A stretch of DNA of 64,000 bases. It comes from Girardinichthys multiradiatus (taxonomy: Eukaryota > Chordata > Actinopteri > Cyprinodontiformes > Goodeidae). Positions 21,181 through 31,592 of this stretch are shown one piece after another; the first letter of the stretch is position 1, and every line of letters starts with the position of its first letter. The notes beneath the pieces are model-generated. The model had not been told where the DNA came from. It ran no database searches and was given only the letters and a program-made list of their open reading frames with translations. Made by a program: the position numbers and the translations under genes. The stretch covers positions 1,426,001 to 1,490,000 of the forward strand of contig NC_061800.1 in assembly GCF_021462225.1 (NCBI RefSeq). Reading direction: 5' to 3'.

Positions 21181-22483
21181 ACCGGCGGGCCCGTCGCACT
21201 TGGCCATGCCCCTTTTTGGCTATTGCTTTAATGCCTTGCTTGATATTTATAAAAGAAACTTTATTAGAAACTGCTTTTGGGATTATTTCAATTGTTGAAG
21301 ACATGGAGGCAGAAACAAAAAGGAAAAAAATAACAAGCACGAAAGAGAGGTGGGGCAAAAAGGAAAAGGGGAGAGAAATAGAAAATAATGGAGGAAAGAA
21401 AGAAGGATGAAGAGAATACAAGATAATATTCATATTACCAGCTTTTTTATCGAAAAGTGCATGGTTCTTATGAATGCAACATGTATTTAGTGGTAAATGC
21501 GGCTCAATATAGAACATTTGTGTGACTGTAAAAAACTGAATCTAAACACCTGTGGGTCTGAGTGTAAGAGCACATGAGTATATAAGGTTTCTCCAAAAAT
21601 GTGCAAGTGTGAGGAGCCACAGACCTGCCCCCATGGACCTGGGACAGATACGGAGGAGATCCGAACCTTAGACATTTACAGGCCCCCCAGAACACAGGAA
21701 CCCCAGGAGAACCATCGCCTGGACTACCGCAACCCCCCCAAAGAAGATCAAATTAGAGTCCCAGGTGAACCACCTAGCAGCCACAGTGCAAAAGCCGGCA
21801 GCAGTCTACACCCGAGCAGATCCAGCCATGGACCCAGAGACCAGAGAACCCGCGACACATCACTCCACAAGCCGAGGCCCGACAGAGCCCAGGGGTCCAG
21901 GCCCCGGCAAGCAGCCACCGGGAGTGAGCCGGCACACACCAAAGCACCCAGCCACAGAGACCAAGAGCCACAAGTACCCCAGCGGGCAGAGACACCAACC
22001 ACCGGCAGGTAGTGTGGCGAGAAAATAGTCCCCACATTTAATGGGGGGGCTAAACTTATCTAGGAGAGGGAGCAGTCCAAGACCCAACCTGACATAGAAA
22101 GCAGGCACACACAGTCACAATCACACATTCCAACCCTCATGCGTAGACATAAAAACACTCACCCCCATGCAGCCAATGTAAAGACAAACAACTATGGACG
22201 TTGTTACGACCCCACTCGGTCTAGGGGGAGGGGGAAGTAAACATTCAAACCAGGTGTTATTGGTTTTATGAAAGAAAGAGTAATTTATTTCTTTTTAGTT
22301 CAGTTTCCGTTATTTTTAACAAAACAAACAAAAGGAGGGTACTTAAGAAAGTACAAACCGTTTGAAAATAAAAAGGGGTAAAACCCAAAATACACACTAA
22401 CCATACATTTAAACAAAATATCCAACAACCAATAGTTTAACACAAAAAAATCTCTCAAAAGGAGGGATAAGCTAACTCAACCA
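21181..22483. other. GC-rich repeat and AT-rich flank, no gene
   Basis: 21595-22020 is GC-rich, Pro/Arg-coding in several frames and non-conserved; it reads as an interspersed fish repeat. 22200-22480 begins TGTTACGACCCC and is AT-rich, possibly an LTR of the following minus-strand gypsy element, but I cannot find a second copy. Confidence 0.35.
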
Positions 22484-23590
22484 TTACTTAAAGCAAAGAG
22501 TCCCAGCTAACAAAAAAACAAACAAAAGTTTAAAGGGCCTTTCTGTATCTGGGGCAGAGAGTACAGGAGCATGACATAACAGAGTTTTAATGCTATCAAA
22601 AGCATGTTGACATTCTGGGGTCCATACAAAGTTGACTTTTGGACTTAATAGACTGGTCAGAGGATGAACAATAGTGGAAAAGTTGCGACAGAAATTCCTA
22701 TAATAACTTGCCATACCAAGAAAACGGCGTAAAGCCTTTCTAGTGCAAGGCACAGGGAACGAAGTAATGGCAGAAACGTTTTCTTTTAAAGGTCGCACTT
22801 GTCCATGGCCTACCTGTCTACCAAGATAGGTCACTGTGGCTTTCCCAAAGTCACATTTGGCGAGGTTTAAGGTTAAAGAAGTTTTAGTAAGGCGAGTGAA
22901 CAGTTGTTTTAAAACAGTTATGTGTTCTGTCCAGGTAGAAGTATATACTACTATATCATCCAAGTATGCACTGCAGTTAGACAAACCAGACAAAACAATG
23001 TTTACTAGGCGTTGGAAGGTTGCAGGGGCATTACACATCCCAAATGCCATTACATTGTATTGTAACAATTTGTCTGGTGTAACAAAAGCAGAAATATCAG
23101 AAGCTCTCTTTGTGAGGGGTACTAGCCAATATCCTTTTAATACATCTAGTTTGCTTACATACTGAGCATTTCCCACATTATCTACACAGTCCTCAATGCG
23201 AGGAAGTGGATACGAGTCAGTAACAGAATTTACCTTGCGGTAATCTGCAATGAAATGTGGTGTGCCATCAGGTTTCATTTCAAGCAAACAGGGAGAACTC
23301 CAAGAACTAGAACTGTGTTTTGCAAATCCATTTTGCAACATGTACTCTGTCTCACTGTTCATTAGAGCTCTTTTAACAGGATTTATTCTATAAGGATGCT
23401 GCTTAATGGGTTTAGCATTAGCGACATCAATGTCATGTTCAAGTACCGTAGTGCGTGTCGGTATGTCATTGAATAGACATGGGAAACTGCTCATCAGTGA
23501 TAAAATATCATATTGCTGGCTCTCAGGCAAATGTGTAAGACTATTTGAAAACTCCTTCAACATTTCAGAATTGGACATAGCTACTGTCAA
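22484..23590 (-). pseudogene. pol: Ty3/gypsy reverse transcriptase, cut by an LTR
   Basis: A long uninterrupted frame of 368 codons. It has fingers with WSSPCLLEMKPDGTPHFIAD (residues 97-116), palm with FGMCNAPATFQR (183-194), catalytic YLDD at 209-212, and thumb with LGRQVGHGQVRP and RRFLGMASYYRNFC. RNase H is lost after APDTERPFKLLF, where the frame runs into unrelated codons. Its N-terminal side is broken at 23585 by LTR copy A of ERV-B, so the protease and gag are absent. The lack of stops suggests recent activity. Confidence 0.85.
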
Positions 23591-24142
23591 GGTAGGAAAA
23601 CTTTACTGGCCGTCAGTTAACTCTTACATTACTCCTCACCTCTCATCGACTCTTTTTGTTTGGCACCCCAAAGGACAATCTTCAGTCAGAGATCAGTTGT
23701 ACTTTTCCACAAGTTTATTAAAACCAATCTGAATTCAAAGAGGGGACATCACACTTACAGGGGTACCTGGAAACGTCTGTGTGTTGTCTCCTTTGAAGGC
23801 GCCACAATACCTTTATATACCCCTCGCTGCTATGCAGTACACATACACAATCATTCTGTCTGTTTTCATATCCGGAGTTGTCTGGCACCCGACATTCAGC
23901 TGACTTTTCAGCACTTCCTGTTTTTCCACTTTTGACCTTTATCTACAGACATATGCAGAAATCTTGCAGAGACACATACAGAAATATCTTCTGTTGTAAG
24001 GCAGAAATCTTACAGACACATACACAGAGAAGCCTGTTAGCAGGCCTCTAATTTACACAATACATTTTATATCACACATTATTAAACATACTTGAGCATA
24101 GCAATACAGATCCTATAAGCATACCATGAATATTTTCCAACA
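23585..24142 (-). repeat. ERV-B LTR copy A (3' LTR)
   Basis: On the minus strand it begins TGTTGGAAAATATTCATGG and ends CCTACCTTGACA (TG...CA). It has a TATATAAAGG box near 23815 and AATAAA near 23720. It differs from copy B at roughly 15-18 positions by eye (about 3%). Confidence 0.9.
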
Positions 24143-24157
24143 ATTTCCCCCTTTTGA
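24143..24157 (-). promoter_or_regulatory. ERV-B polypurine tract
   Basis: On the minus strand, CTTCAAAAGGGGGAAAT directly precedes the LTR start TGTTGG. Confidence 0.75.
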
Positions 24158-24660
24158 AGTCTCCTAAAGACTTCACCCTTAATGGCAAGCTTGTTGCCAG
24201 TCCATCATCCAGGGAAAGGTTATGTGCAATGTGTAGAAGTCTTCCCTGTATGCTTCCTATGTATCTCTCACTGTGGTGTGTGTGCAGTGAGGCAAATGAC
24301 CTTATGATTTCTAACTTTCAGGCAATGCGATGGCCTTAAGTACATTCTGAAATAACGTTACACTGCCCAAGGAATTATTGTGCCCTTGTAAGAACAGTGT
24401 TCTTCAACCACCTCTTCAATCACTCGCCGGTGATCAGCTTACAGTTCTTTGTCCTGCGGGGGTCCGCTGTCCTCACACCTTTCCGGCCGTGGATGATCCA
24501 GTTGGAAGATGACTTGTGTCCTGGAAGCCAGATGAAGCTGGAGGAGCTGGAGCTCTCCTGCAGCTTTCCTGGGTGTCTAGTAGGATCTGATATGGGCCAT
24601 TGTTCCTTCCACAACATGCATTATACTCCTTTCTAAAACAACTTTCTTTTCGCATCTCTA
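24158..24660 (-). other. ERV-B 3' remainder, identity unclear
   Basis: The minus frames 24655-24473 and 24617-24420 are short, Ser/Pro-rich and overlap in two frames. They may be the end of pol or env, but I cannot assign a domain. Confidence 0.3.
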
Positions 24661-25458
24661 ATGTCCCTTTTCACTTTTACCTTCTTTTCCGACTGATCGC
24701 AATATTTAAGACAAACAAAACTTCCTTCAGGAAAGTTTTAACTCTTTAACCCCTTAATTGATGCACTCTGTGCTTTTTAATCTTTTCTTATGTTTTTTTA
24801 TTTATTTTTCCATCAACTGTTTTACTTGAAACTTTTTAAAATATTTAACTTATTTACACTCAAACTTCCACGCTGTGAAAAACCAAACTTATCTTCCAAA
24901 TTAAAGCACATTTAACACAAGCATCCCCACTTTTTCCTTTCATTATTTTATAAATCAGAGTCTGAAGAAGGAGACACCCCTGATGCCTCGAAATTCCGGA
25001 ACCATTTTTTTTTTACCCGTTCAGCGGCACGTCTGCCCACTGGCTTTTCTCCTTTATGAGGTGTAGAAAATTGCTAAAAACCACCCGCAAAACCCTGTGT
25101 TCTGCTTTATCCCATTGTTACCAATGAAAACCTCCCTGCCATTCCTTTGCAGGGTAACCGGGCACTCAGCTGATGTCCTCCCTCTCGCAACTCTGGAACC
25201 TAATTAATTAGTTAGGAGATGATGGTTAATGTGTAATAAAAATAATAATATACATTATATCATACAGAGCAACTTCTCACCCAGATATATTTGAAGACAA
25301 ATAGTTCGGATCTAATCAGCCAGAAGCCGCAGGCGGACATGAGGACTCCCCTCCGTAAAATGGAAGTGGACTGAGAACAACTCTCAGGCTGGCCAGGCGT
25401 CCATGTCCCATCCTGCGGTCTCCTCTGGCACGTTAGATCCTGTTCGTGGCGCTAAAAT
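24661..25458 (-). other. Leader following LTR-D, with a Lys-type primer site
   Basis: On the minus strand the LTR-D end (TTCCACAACA) is followed after four bases by TAGCGCCACGAACAGGAT (25440-25454). This resembles a tRNA-Lys3 primer site (TGGCGCCCGAACAGGG) with mismatches. Then comes an untranslated leader with CTGG|GTGAGA, a donor-like site near 25280. No gag is recognisable. A primer site next to the LTR shows that this is the 5' end of a provirus rather than a solo LTR; its body is missing. Confidence 0.45.
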
Positions 25459-26015
25459 TGTTGTGGAATTTTCTTATCAAAGTGGGTAGAAGTTGACTCA
25501 TAACAAGAGAAAATCCGGACTTTGTCTTAATAAGTTTTATTCAAAGGCATTCAGCGTTTGAAGACCCTGACACTGAGGTTAGTCAGTGAAACAGAGCCCC
25601 GATCAACATTTACACACAGTATTTATACCAGAACATGACAGTGTTATCTCAACTTCAAAGAGTGTGTGTTTTACAACCCCAGATCCTTCTCGGGTTCAGA
25701 GGTGACTAGGTTACCTAGGAACAACCATCTACTCTCCCTGAGGCATCACCCTAACAAATGCCCTTAACCATTAAACTTCTGATAATGGCTTTTACAGCTT
25801 CCTCCTCTAACACAGATGTTCACTGGAGTGAGGTAAACCAAAGGTCATACACTGTGGAATGCTTACTGCAAGAATTTCCATCACACCATACACACAACAC
25901 AATCTCTTTTAGTCATGTTAGCCGCTTGCTCTACCATCAGTAACCAGTTATTATTTGTTCCTGATACTCCTGTAATAACCTGGAACTTAGTCATCTGTGG
26001 TTAAGTTTCCTAACA
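25459..26015 (-). repeat. LTR-D, full-length copy
   Basis: On the minus strand it runs from TGTTAGGAAACTTAACC to CTTTGATAAGAAAATTCCAC plus AACA (TG...CA, 557 bp). A GGTATAAATAC box near 25620 and a TGAATAAAAC signal near 25540 are visible. The 3' half recurs at 42405-42683 on the plus strand. It separates the ERV-C env remnant from the ERV-B remainder. Confidence 0.8.
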
Positions 26016-26021
26016 TAATTT

Positions 26022-26408
26022 TCACTCTCTTCGCTCTGTTACCTGGATTGCATTATCAGCTTTATGGCGCTTAAACAACTTCTTTTGATGACTAGCATAA
26101 GCAGTGGTGCCCCACTCTGGTGTCCAATTATTTCCTTCATCAGCTACCATCATGGACCATGAGGTGTCTCTTCTATCATTAGTTAAGTACCATTTATAAC
26201 TTCTATAATCCTGTCCTTTCCTTCCTCGTTTGGTCAAGCTAATGAGTGGGATCAGCACCACAGCTATGGTTTTAGATTTCACGCACACTTGAATACCATA
26301 AGTATAAGAAGTTTGTTTAGTACACATAGTTAGGTTATCTTGCCTTCCTTGATTTAGCGCTACTTGTTTCATATGACTCATAACAGGTATTCTTACATCC
26401 TGATTCAT
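26022..26408 (-). pseudogene. env: ERV-C env N-terminal remnant
   Basis: 128 codons follow the integrase end in the position of an envelope surface unit. It contains NLTMCTKQT and a WYLTN segment, cysteines and possible N-glycosylation sites. A hydrophobic leader (about 26470-26420) is in another frame. Assignment rests on position and a signal-like segment, not on a conserved motif. It is cut off by LTR-D. Confidence 0.4.
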
Positions 26409-26689
26409 CCTGACTGGTTCCCAGAAGTACCAGAAAAATACAAATCAATATAAGGAAAAAAATATAACCACCCAGCATTGGAAAGCATTGTTCATCCATC
26501 TAGAAATCATTTTGGCTGTAATTTTCACTCCTCTAAATGGTTCCAGTGTCTTAATTGTCTTCACTGACTTTCGGGTCTCTCCAGCCTCTAAATGTCTGGG
26601 TCCACCCTATTATCAGTCTATAAATCACTTCCCCTGACGGAGCTTTCAACCGAAATGGTCTTTTTACAATGTGTAAGGTGAATCCAGGT

Positions 26690-27200
26690 TGATCTCTCAG
26701 TTATTTTACTGCCGTTGCAGTGGTTAATAATACCTAATATGGATCCTCCCACTTAGGTGAATACCAATGCTTCTTCTTTACACTCCTTATTAACACCCAG
26801 TCTCCTGGTTTCACTAGTTAGTTTTCCTGCTGGGAAATAGAACATTCCTCATTAGTTTAAATTTATTTCTGTTGGTTTCTAACATACTCCTCATATAATC
26901 AACTAGGTTAGCTTCTTTATCTAACTCCCACTTATTTTGGAACTGTGGTAATCTGTATGGTCTTCCAAATAACATTTCATAGGGTGTTAACCCTGAGGTG
27001 CTTGTAATGTTTAGTTGGAAATAGTTCTATCCGTTTAGAAAATGCATCTATAATGACTAAACAAAACTTTTTTCCCTTCACTGTGGTTTAACTCAATAAA
27101 ATCCATATGAATTGTTTGAAAAGGGTATCTTGGTTTTGAAAATTGTCCCCTTCGTGGTCTTAAATTCCCTTGTGGATAATGTTTTACACATGCTAAACAT
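26690..27200 (-). pseudogene. pol: ERV-C integrase, core deleted
   Basis: From 27200 down: CLACVKHYPQGNLRPRRGQF (end of the zinc domain), then the first catalytic Asp in HMDFIEL and IDAFSKRIELFP. The frame then jumps directly to LTPYEMLFGRPYRLPQ-like codons, so the segment with the second Asp and the Glu is missing. The C-terminal segment KPGDWVLIRSVKKKHWYSPK is intact apart from stops. Confidence 0.75.
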
Positions 27201-27678
27201 GTTTTACAAAAAAGTTTTTAATAAGAATTTTAGAATTTAATCAATATGTTATATAATATTAATATATCAGTCCTACTATTCCCCCCTGTTGAGACATTAT
27301 GAAACACGATAGCTCAAATATTGCTTCCATTTATAGGTTCTTTGGTAGGACAGGTTTATTATCTGGTCAAATATAGTTTTCATCTTTTAATGCAGCTCCA
27401 TGTTTTTTCCACATTGCTATCTCCTGTAGTGAGCTTTATTGTTGCATCTTTTCTAACACTATATCCATTGTCACCAATGCATATCCTGTTTGTGTCTTCT
27501 CCCTCTCATCTTTTTAGAGAAATCATTCACATACACTATTTCGTGATCCTGCAAATCACTTCTAATTTTTTCTTTCTTCTTTTTTTTTCTAATTCTGCAG
27601 TATTAATGCTGAAACTGCATGGGAAACTCTTAAGGTTAAAAGGTGAAACAACACTATTGTAGCACTGCAACTATCATT
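27201..27678. other. AT-rich filler in ERV-C, RNase H missing
   Basis: Between the RT connection and the integrase there is AT-rich sequence with a motif-free plus-strand frame. The RNase H domain expected here is absent, probably replaced by an insertion or scrambled deletion. Confidence 0.35.
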
Positions 27679-28692
27679 TTAGGCTGCAATTACAGCTCTC
27701 ACATAATATGGTTGCACACACGCAACACTATCTAGTTTTGAAAAGAAATAGGCTATTGTTTTCATTTTATCTCCATGTTGTTGAACCAGAACTGAAGTCA
27801 TAAAATGTCCCTTACAATCTACCATCTGAACAAACGGTTTACTATAATCTGGTAATGCTAAAGCAGTACTGGAAACTAGAACTTGTTTTATGTTGGTAAA
27901 TGCTTCTTCAGCTTCTACACTCCATTTCACTTCAGATGTCGTTTTCAGCTCTTCCTCATACATTAATTTGTTTAATGGAGCTACTATTTCTGCATAATTT
28001 GGCACCCAGTTTCTACAATAATTAGTTAGTCCAAGGAAGGACATCATTTGCTTTTTTGTTACTGGTTTTAGAACTTATAATATTGCAGTCTTTCTTTCTT
28101 CTACAATTGTGCGTCCCCCTGCGCTAAGATTGTGGCCTAGGTATTTAACCTCATTTTTACACAACTGAAGTTTATTTTACTGACTTCGTGTTCCTCTTCT
28201 GCTAAATGTTTTAATAATGCTATTGTGTCATTTTTACAGGTCTCCTCATCAGGAGAGGCTAATAGCACATCATCAACATATAATAAACCTGACTACCTAC
28301 TGGAGGGTCAAACTTGGCCATACTTGCACTCATTTCCTGAAAGTATATAGTTGGACTTTCACAGTATGCTTGAGGTAGTCTGGTATAAGTATATCTTTGT
28401 CCCTCAAAGGTGAATGCAAACCAGAACTGCCTATCTTTCCTGTTGATGGAGCTTGTTTTTTAACTGGAAAACTGGTGTTACATGGTGAATCCTCGCATTT
28501 TATTATCACCCCTGCAGTTATTAAATCCTTTATTACTGGTTTTATTCCTTCACGAGCATCATATTTCAAAGGGTATTGTTTTACTCTGGGCCTGTATTCT
28601 GTTTTTGCTCTAATCTGAACAGGTAATGCTCCTTTACTAAAACCCACATCAGTAGGGTCTGTTGACCATAACTTATCAGGGACTTCATTCAA
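27679..28692 (-). pseudogene. pol: ERV-C reverse transcriptase, several breaks
   Basis: 28692-28330 holds the fingers (YDAREGIKPVIKDLITAGVI, then SPCNTSFPVKKQAPSTGK) in the order seen in ERV-A. After a deletion of the central fingers and palm, the catalytic LYVDDVLLAS is at about 28260-28285. The connection is 28047-27679 (MMSFLGLTNYCRNWVPNYAE, SKLDSVACVQP). Stops and frameshifts separate these parts. Confidence 0.82.
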
Positions 28693-28728
28693 AAACTGTT
28701 CCTACTGTTCAGTAAGGAATATTTATCA

Positions 28729-29215
28729 TTATTGTTTTGTATGCAAATGTATCCCTTCCTGCACTGTCACTATCCAAAATAATAATTTTCTAATTAATCC
28801 TGTGGATGCACTAGTTTCTGTATTCATTATTGTTGCAAACCAGTCTGTGGCATCTTTTCCCCTCTGCACTATTCTTCCCATATTATGCCACTTGAGTTCT
28901 TTATCCTTGAATAAAGATATGTGTGGAGGTGACCACATTTTGCAGAGCTTCCTAGTGTCTTCCTCTAACACTACTTCAGCAACTGACGTACTCTTCCTAT
29001 CTGTATAAACATAAGTTACCATGACTTTTATAGGGGTTACTTTATTTAATGCTTCTTCGTAAGTTTTATCTGGTCCAGAAGTATTTTTATACCACATGGT
29101 AATATGTAGATCATCTGGTGTCATCTGATCTTATAGTTGAGTAATAACATTTCTTCCTTCTGTTAGTAAAGCTGTCCCTACGTCTAGGGGTGGCTTATTC
29201 AGAACATCCAGTTAA
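28729..29215 (-). pseudogene. ERV-C 2H-like domain
   Basis: The minus frame 29124-28729 reads DDLHITMWYKNTSGPD (His7, Thr9) and PPHISLFKD (His68, Ser70), again 61 residues between the histidines. Upstream (29215-29130) the linker YYH-SLDV-like codons match ERV-F. The segment ends in RT-leading codons (GRIVQRGKDATDWF). Close identity to the ERV-F copy at 58640-58998 shows one family. Confidence 0.75.
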
Positions 29216-30360
29216 TAGTGGTAATAAGGTGGTCCTACTCCTTTTTAACATCAACACCCTGATGTGTATTGTCTGTAATTTCCTCTGCTCACTCCTCTCT
29301 GACCCCTGTGGTTTTTGTCCTCTGCCTCTAAATGTTTTCTCTACCTCTGTTGTTTTAATAATAAATCTGCTCTTCTTCTTCTTCTTGCTGAAAAAAGGTG
29401 TTGCCTATTTAATTATTTATTTATTTATTTCCTTTTTTTTTTTTTATCCTTCATAAGTTTTTCTGCATGGAGGGCATGATTTACATAGTCTTCTAGATTT
29501 GCTGTGGGGAACCCTATAAAATATCTCCTTACCCAGGTATTAATTGCATCCCTGGAACCAGCATGTAGTGCATTTTTTAACTGCTGTTAATAAGCTCCTT
29601 GCTCGTTTTCATCTTCTTGTAGACCACTATGTATTTTAAACACTTTTGTCAGTCTAATCCTATATTCTTTAAAAGGTTATTCCTCTTTTTGTTTCACTCT
29701 GGCTATTAAAAAGAGTAAAATATTTTCTAAGGTTACACAGAAAAAACCTATGTCATGCCATAAACCTCCGTGACACGCTGTATCAACAGCCTCCAGCGTC
29801 TCAAAACAATAATAATAAAAAAATAAACACAAATAAAACATACATGAGGTACAGCCATGGTGGGGATGGATTTATTCACCAAAGGGACTCATTTTAGCCC
29901 ATCCAATCCTGTCAAACCTCATCAGATCTTTGGTACAAAACAAAAACTTTCCACCTGCTCTTTTTACTCCCCTTCTTCTGTCCTGCTGTTCTACTTTGTA
30001 AATCCATCAAAAATTACTTCTTAGCCCCCTGACCTTTTCTGCTTTCCACAAAAACGTCCATTATTTTCTCCTGCATCACATCTCTCTCTTTTTAGTTACT
30101 TTTAACCAATAATCTACATCCTCATAACCTTCTTTGTCCATTTTTCTTAAATCACGTTTACTTTTAATGTACTTTTAATTATTGCATCCTATAGATCACC
30201 TAATTTTTTAGAGTTTAAACGACCATCATAATGATATGTGGTTATCCATTTATCTAAATATTTTAATTTTAATATTTTTATTTGATCCTGTGCTTCCATA
30301 AATTTCCAATCTTTACATTATTATTCATTTTAGTGTATTTAAATCACCCTTTTCCCATTT
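29216..30360 (-). pseudogene. gag: ERV-C gag remnant with zinc knuckle and protease deleted
   Basis: It starts at a MGKRV codon run near 30350. Matrix-like LKLKYLDKWITTYHYDGRLN is followed by capsid end pieces (NALHAGSRDAINTWVRRYF, YVNHALHAEKLMKDK) and the Arg/Gly-rich start of nucleocapsid (to about 29230). The sequence then jumps straight to the codons just before the 2H-like domain. Compared with ERV-F about 295 bp are missing, including the knuckle and the whole protease. There are many stops. Confidence 0.7.
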
Positions 30361-30604
30361 CTTTTATTTAAATTTGGTCCAGTATATAAATACCTAGGGT
30401 ATTCTAAATACTGGATTATTCTGCTCAGTAGGGTGACAGAAAAATCTCTGTTTGTGGTAATTCTCACTTCAACTCTTTCAAGTGGAGAATTCTTGCCTTT
30501 GCATCCACAAAAGGTAGTCACTTTCAATCCTACTGCTTTGGTCTGAGGCAAAACCTAGTGGTTTAAATCCTCCATTCATTTCTCACATGCACACATTTTA
30601 AACG

Positions 30605-30800
30605 CGGAATTTTCTTAGTATTTTCTGTTGTTGTTTAAAATACTTCTTAACACTCAAAGGACTCTGCCGTCCTGGATCACGGAATTTTCAGTATTTTCGC
30701 TAATACTTTAAGCAGAACTCCGGCGCACTGCTGTTAACCTCGGAATTTTCAGTATTTTCACTAATACTTTAAGCAGAACTCCGGCGCACTGCTGTTACCT
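30605..30800 (-). promoter_or_regulatory. Hairpin repeats in the ERV-C leader
   Basis: Two tandem units of 61 and 60 bp (30680-30740, 30741-30800) differ by one substitution and one indel. Each has a perfect 6-bp stem AGTATT/AATACT (30690-30707, 30751-30768) whose RNA loop is AGCGAA or AGUGAA, containing GCGA or GUGA. A diverged third unit has an 8-bp stem AGTATTTT/AAAATACT (30617-30644). They lie between primer site and gag, the same place as the ERV-A array. Confidence 0.65.
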
Positions 30801-31052
30801 GTTAGGGCTTAGGATTCACAGGGTTTGTTTACTTTACGCAATGACCCCCAGTCATTTGTCACACTTTTGTTTTAAATCCAGATTCACTCACCACTTTGTC
30901 CTCTCCTCTCTCTCAGAGTTCCGTCAGCCGTCAGATCCCAGCGGGCGGGCCGAAATCCAGTCCCGGAAAGGGTCTGTGTGTCTTCCTGATGAAGACAGCC
31001 GTCTTTTCCTGGAGTCTACCGACCTGCTGGAACCATCAGGCGTAGATGGAAT

Positions 31053-31069
31053 CCGGCTCGAAAGGACCA
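31053..31069 (-). promoter_or_regulatory. ERV-C primer-binding site, tRNA-Tyr type
   Basis: On the minus strand TGGTCCTTTCGAGCCGG follows the LTR end by six bases. It matches the complement of the tRNA-Tyr 3' end with one extra T. The spacing is as in ERV-A. Confidence 0.7.
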
Positions 31070-31075
31070 AATTAT

Positions 31076-31592
31076 TGTCAGGTTTAACCAACCTAACAAT
31101 ATTTATAACATCACAAAAAGAAGAAAGAGACAAAGTATTAGTTATTTTACTCGCTTTGTGAGGAGAGACGGTCAGAGATGTGTTCAGTTACAAGTCTCCC
31201 AACCGCTCTGAAACCCATCCAACCGCTTCCTCTTTTTATTGTCTTTTGGGGGTCCCTAGTTAACAAAAACATTAATCTCTAAAGGATGGGAAAACAACAG
31301 CTGCATCGTAAACAAGTCATAAACAGCTTTATCCATTAATAACACATTTCCACAGTCCTCTTTCAGCTTCCAGGGTCAGTTGCCCTTTTGTTCAGTGTAA
31401 TCAGCCTTCATCTTTATGACCTCCTCAACTGGACTGCTTCCTTCTGTGCTAGCTCAGCTCCATTTATGATCTTTGCCTGCAGACAACTCATCACATTCTT
31501 TACTCACACACATCTTGAATGATTATAAGATTAAATGGTTAAAATAAAGAATAGGAAGAAAATAAGACAAACTTTATTCAATTACTCCAACA
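31076..31592 (-). repeat. ERV-C 5' LTR
   Basis: On the minus strand it begins TGTTGGAGTAATTGAATAAA and ends AAACCTGACA (TG...CA, 517 bp). ACAATAAAAAGAGG is TATA-like near 31245. The upstream junction falls inside ERV-B coding sequence (CTCTCATGG follows at 31593). Confidence 0.75.

Larger units (their letters stand above)
26016..31592 (-). mobile_element. ERV-C: nested provirus related to ERV-A, 3' LTR lost
   Basis: On the minus strand from 31592: LTR (31076-31592), tRNA-Tyr primer site, leader with hairpin repeats, gag remnant (30360-29216), 2H-like domain, RT, integrase pieces, env N-terminus (26408-26022). It is inserted in the RT-connection codons of ERV-B, whose frame runs into this LTR. 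No matching 3' LTR is present. Its end was replaced by LTR-D. Large internal deletions remove the zinc knuckle with the protease, RNase H, and the integrase core. Confidence 0.8.

Noticed and set aside
21599..22037. Overlapping Pro/Arg-rich frames on both strands
   Set aside because: GC-rich repeat with open frames in several phases and no conserved motif; low complexity explains it.
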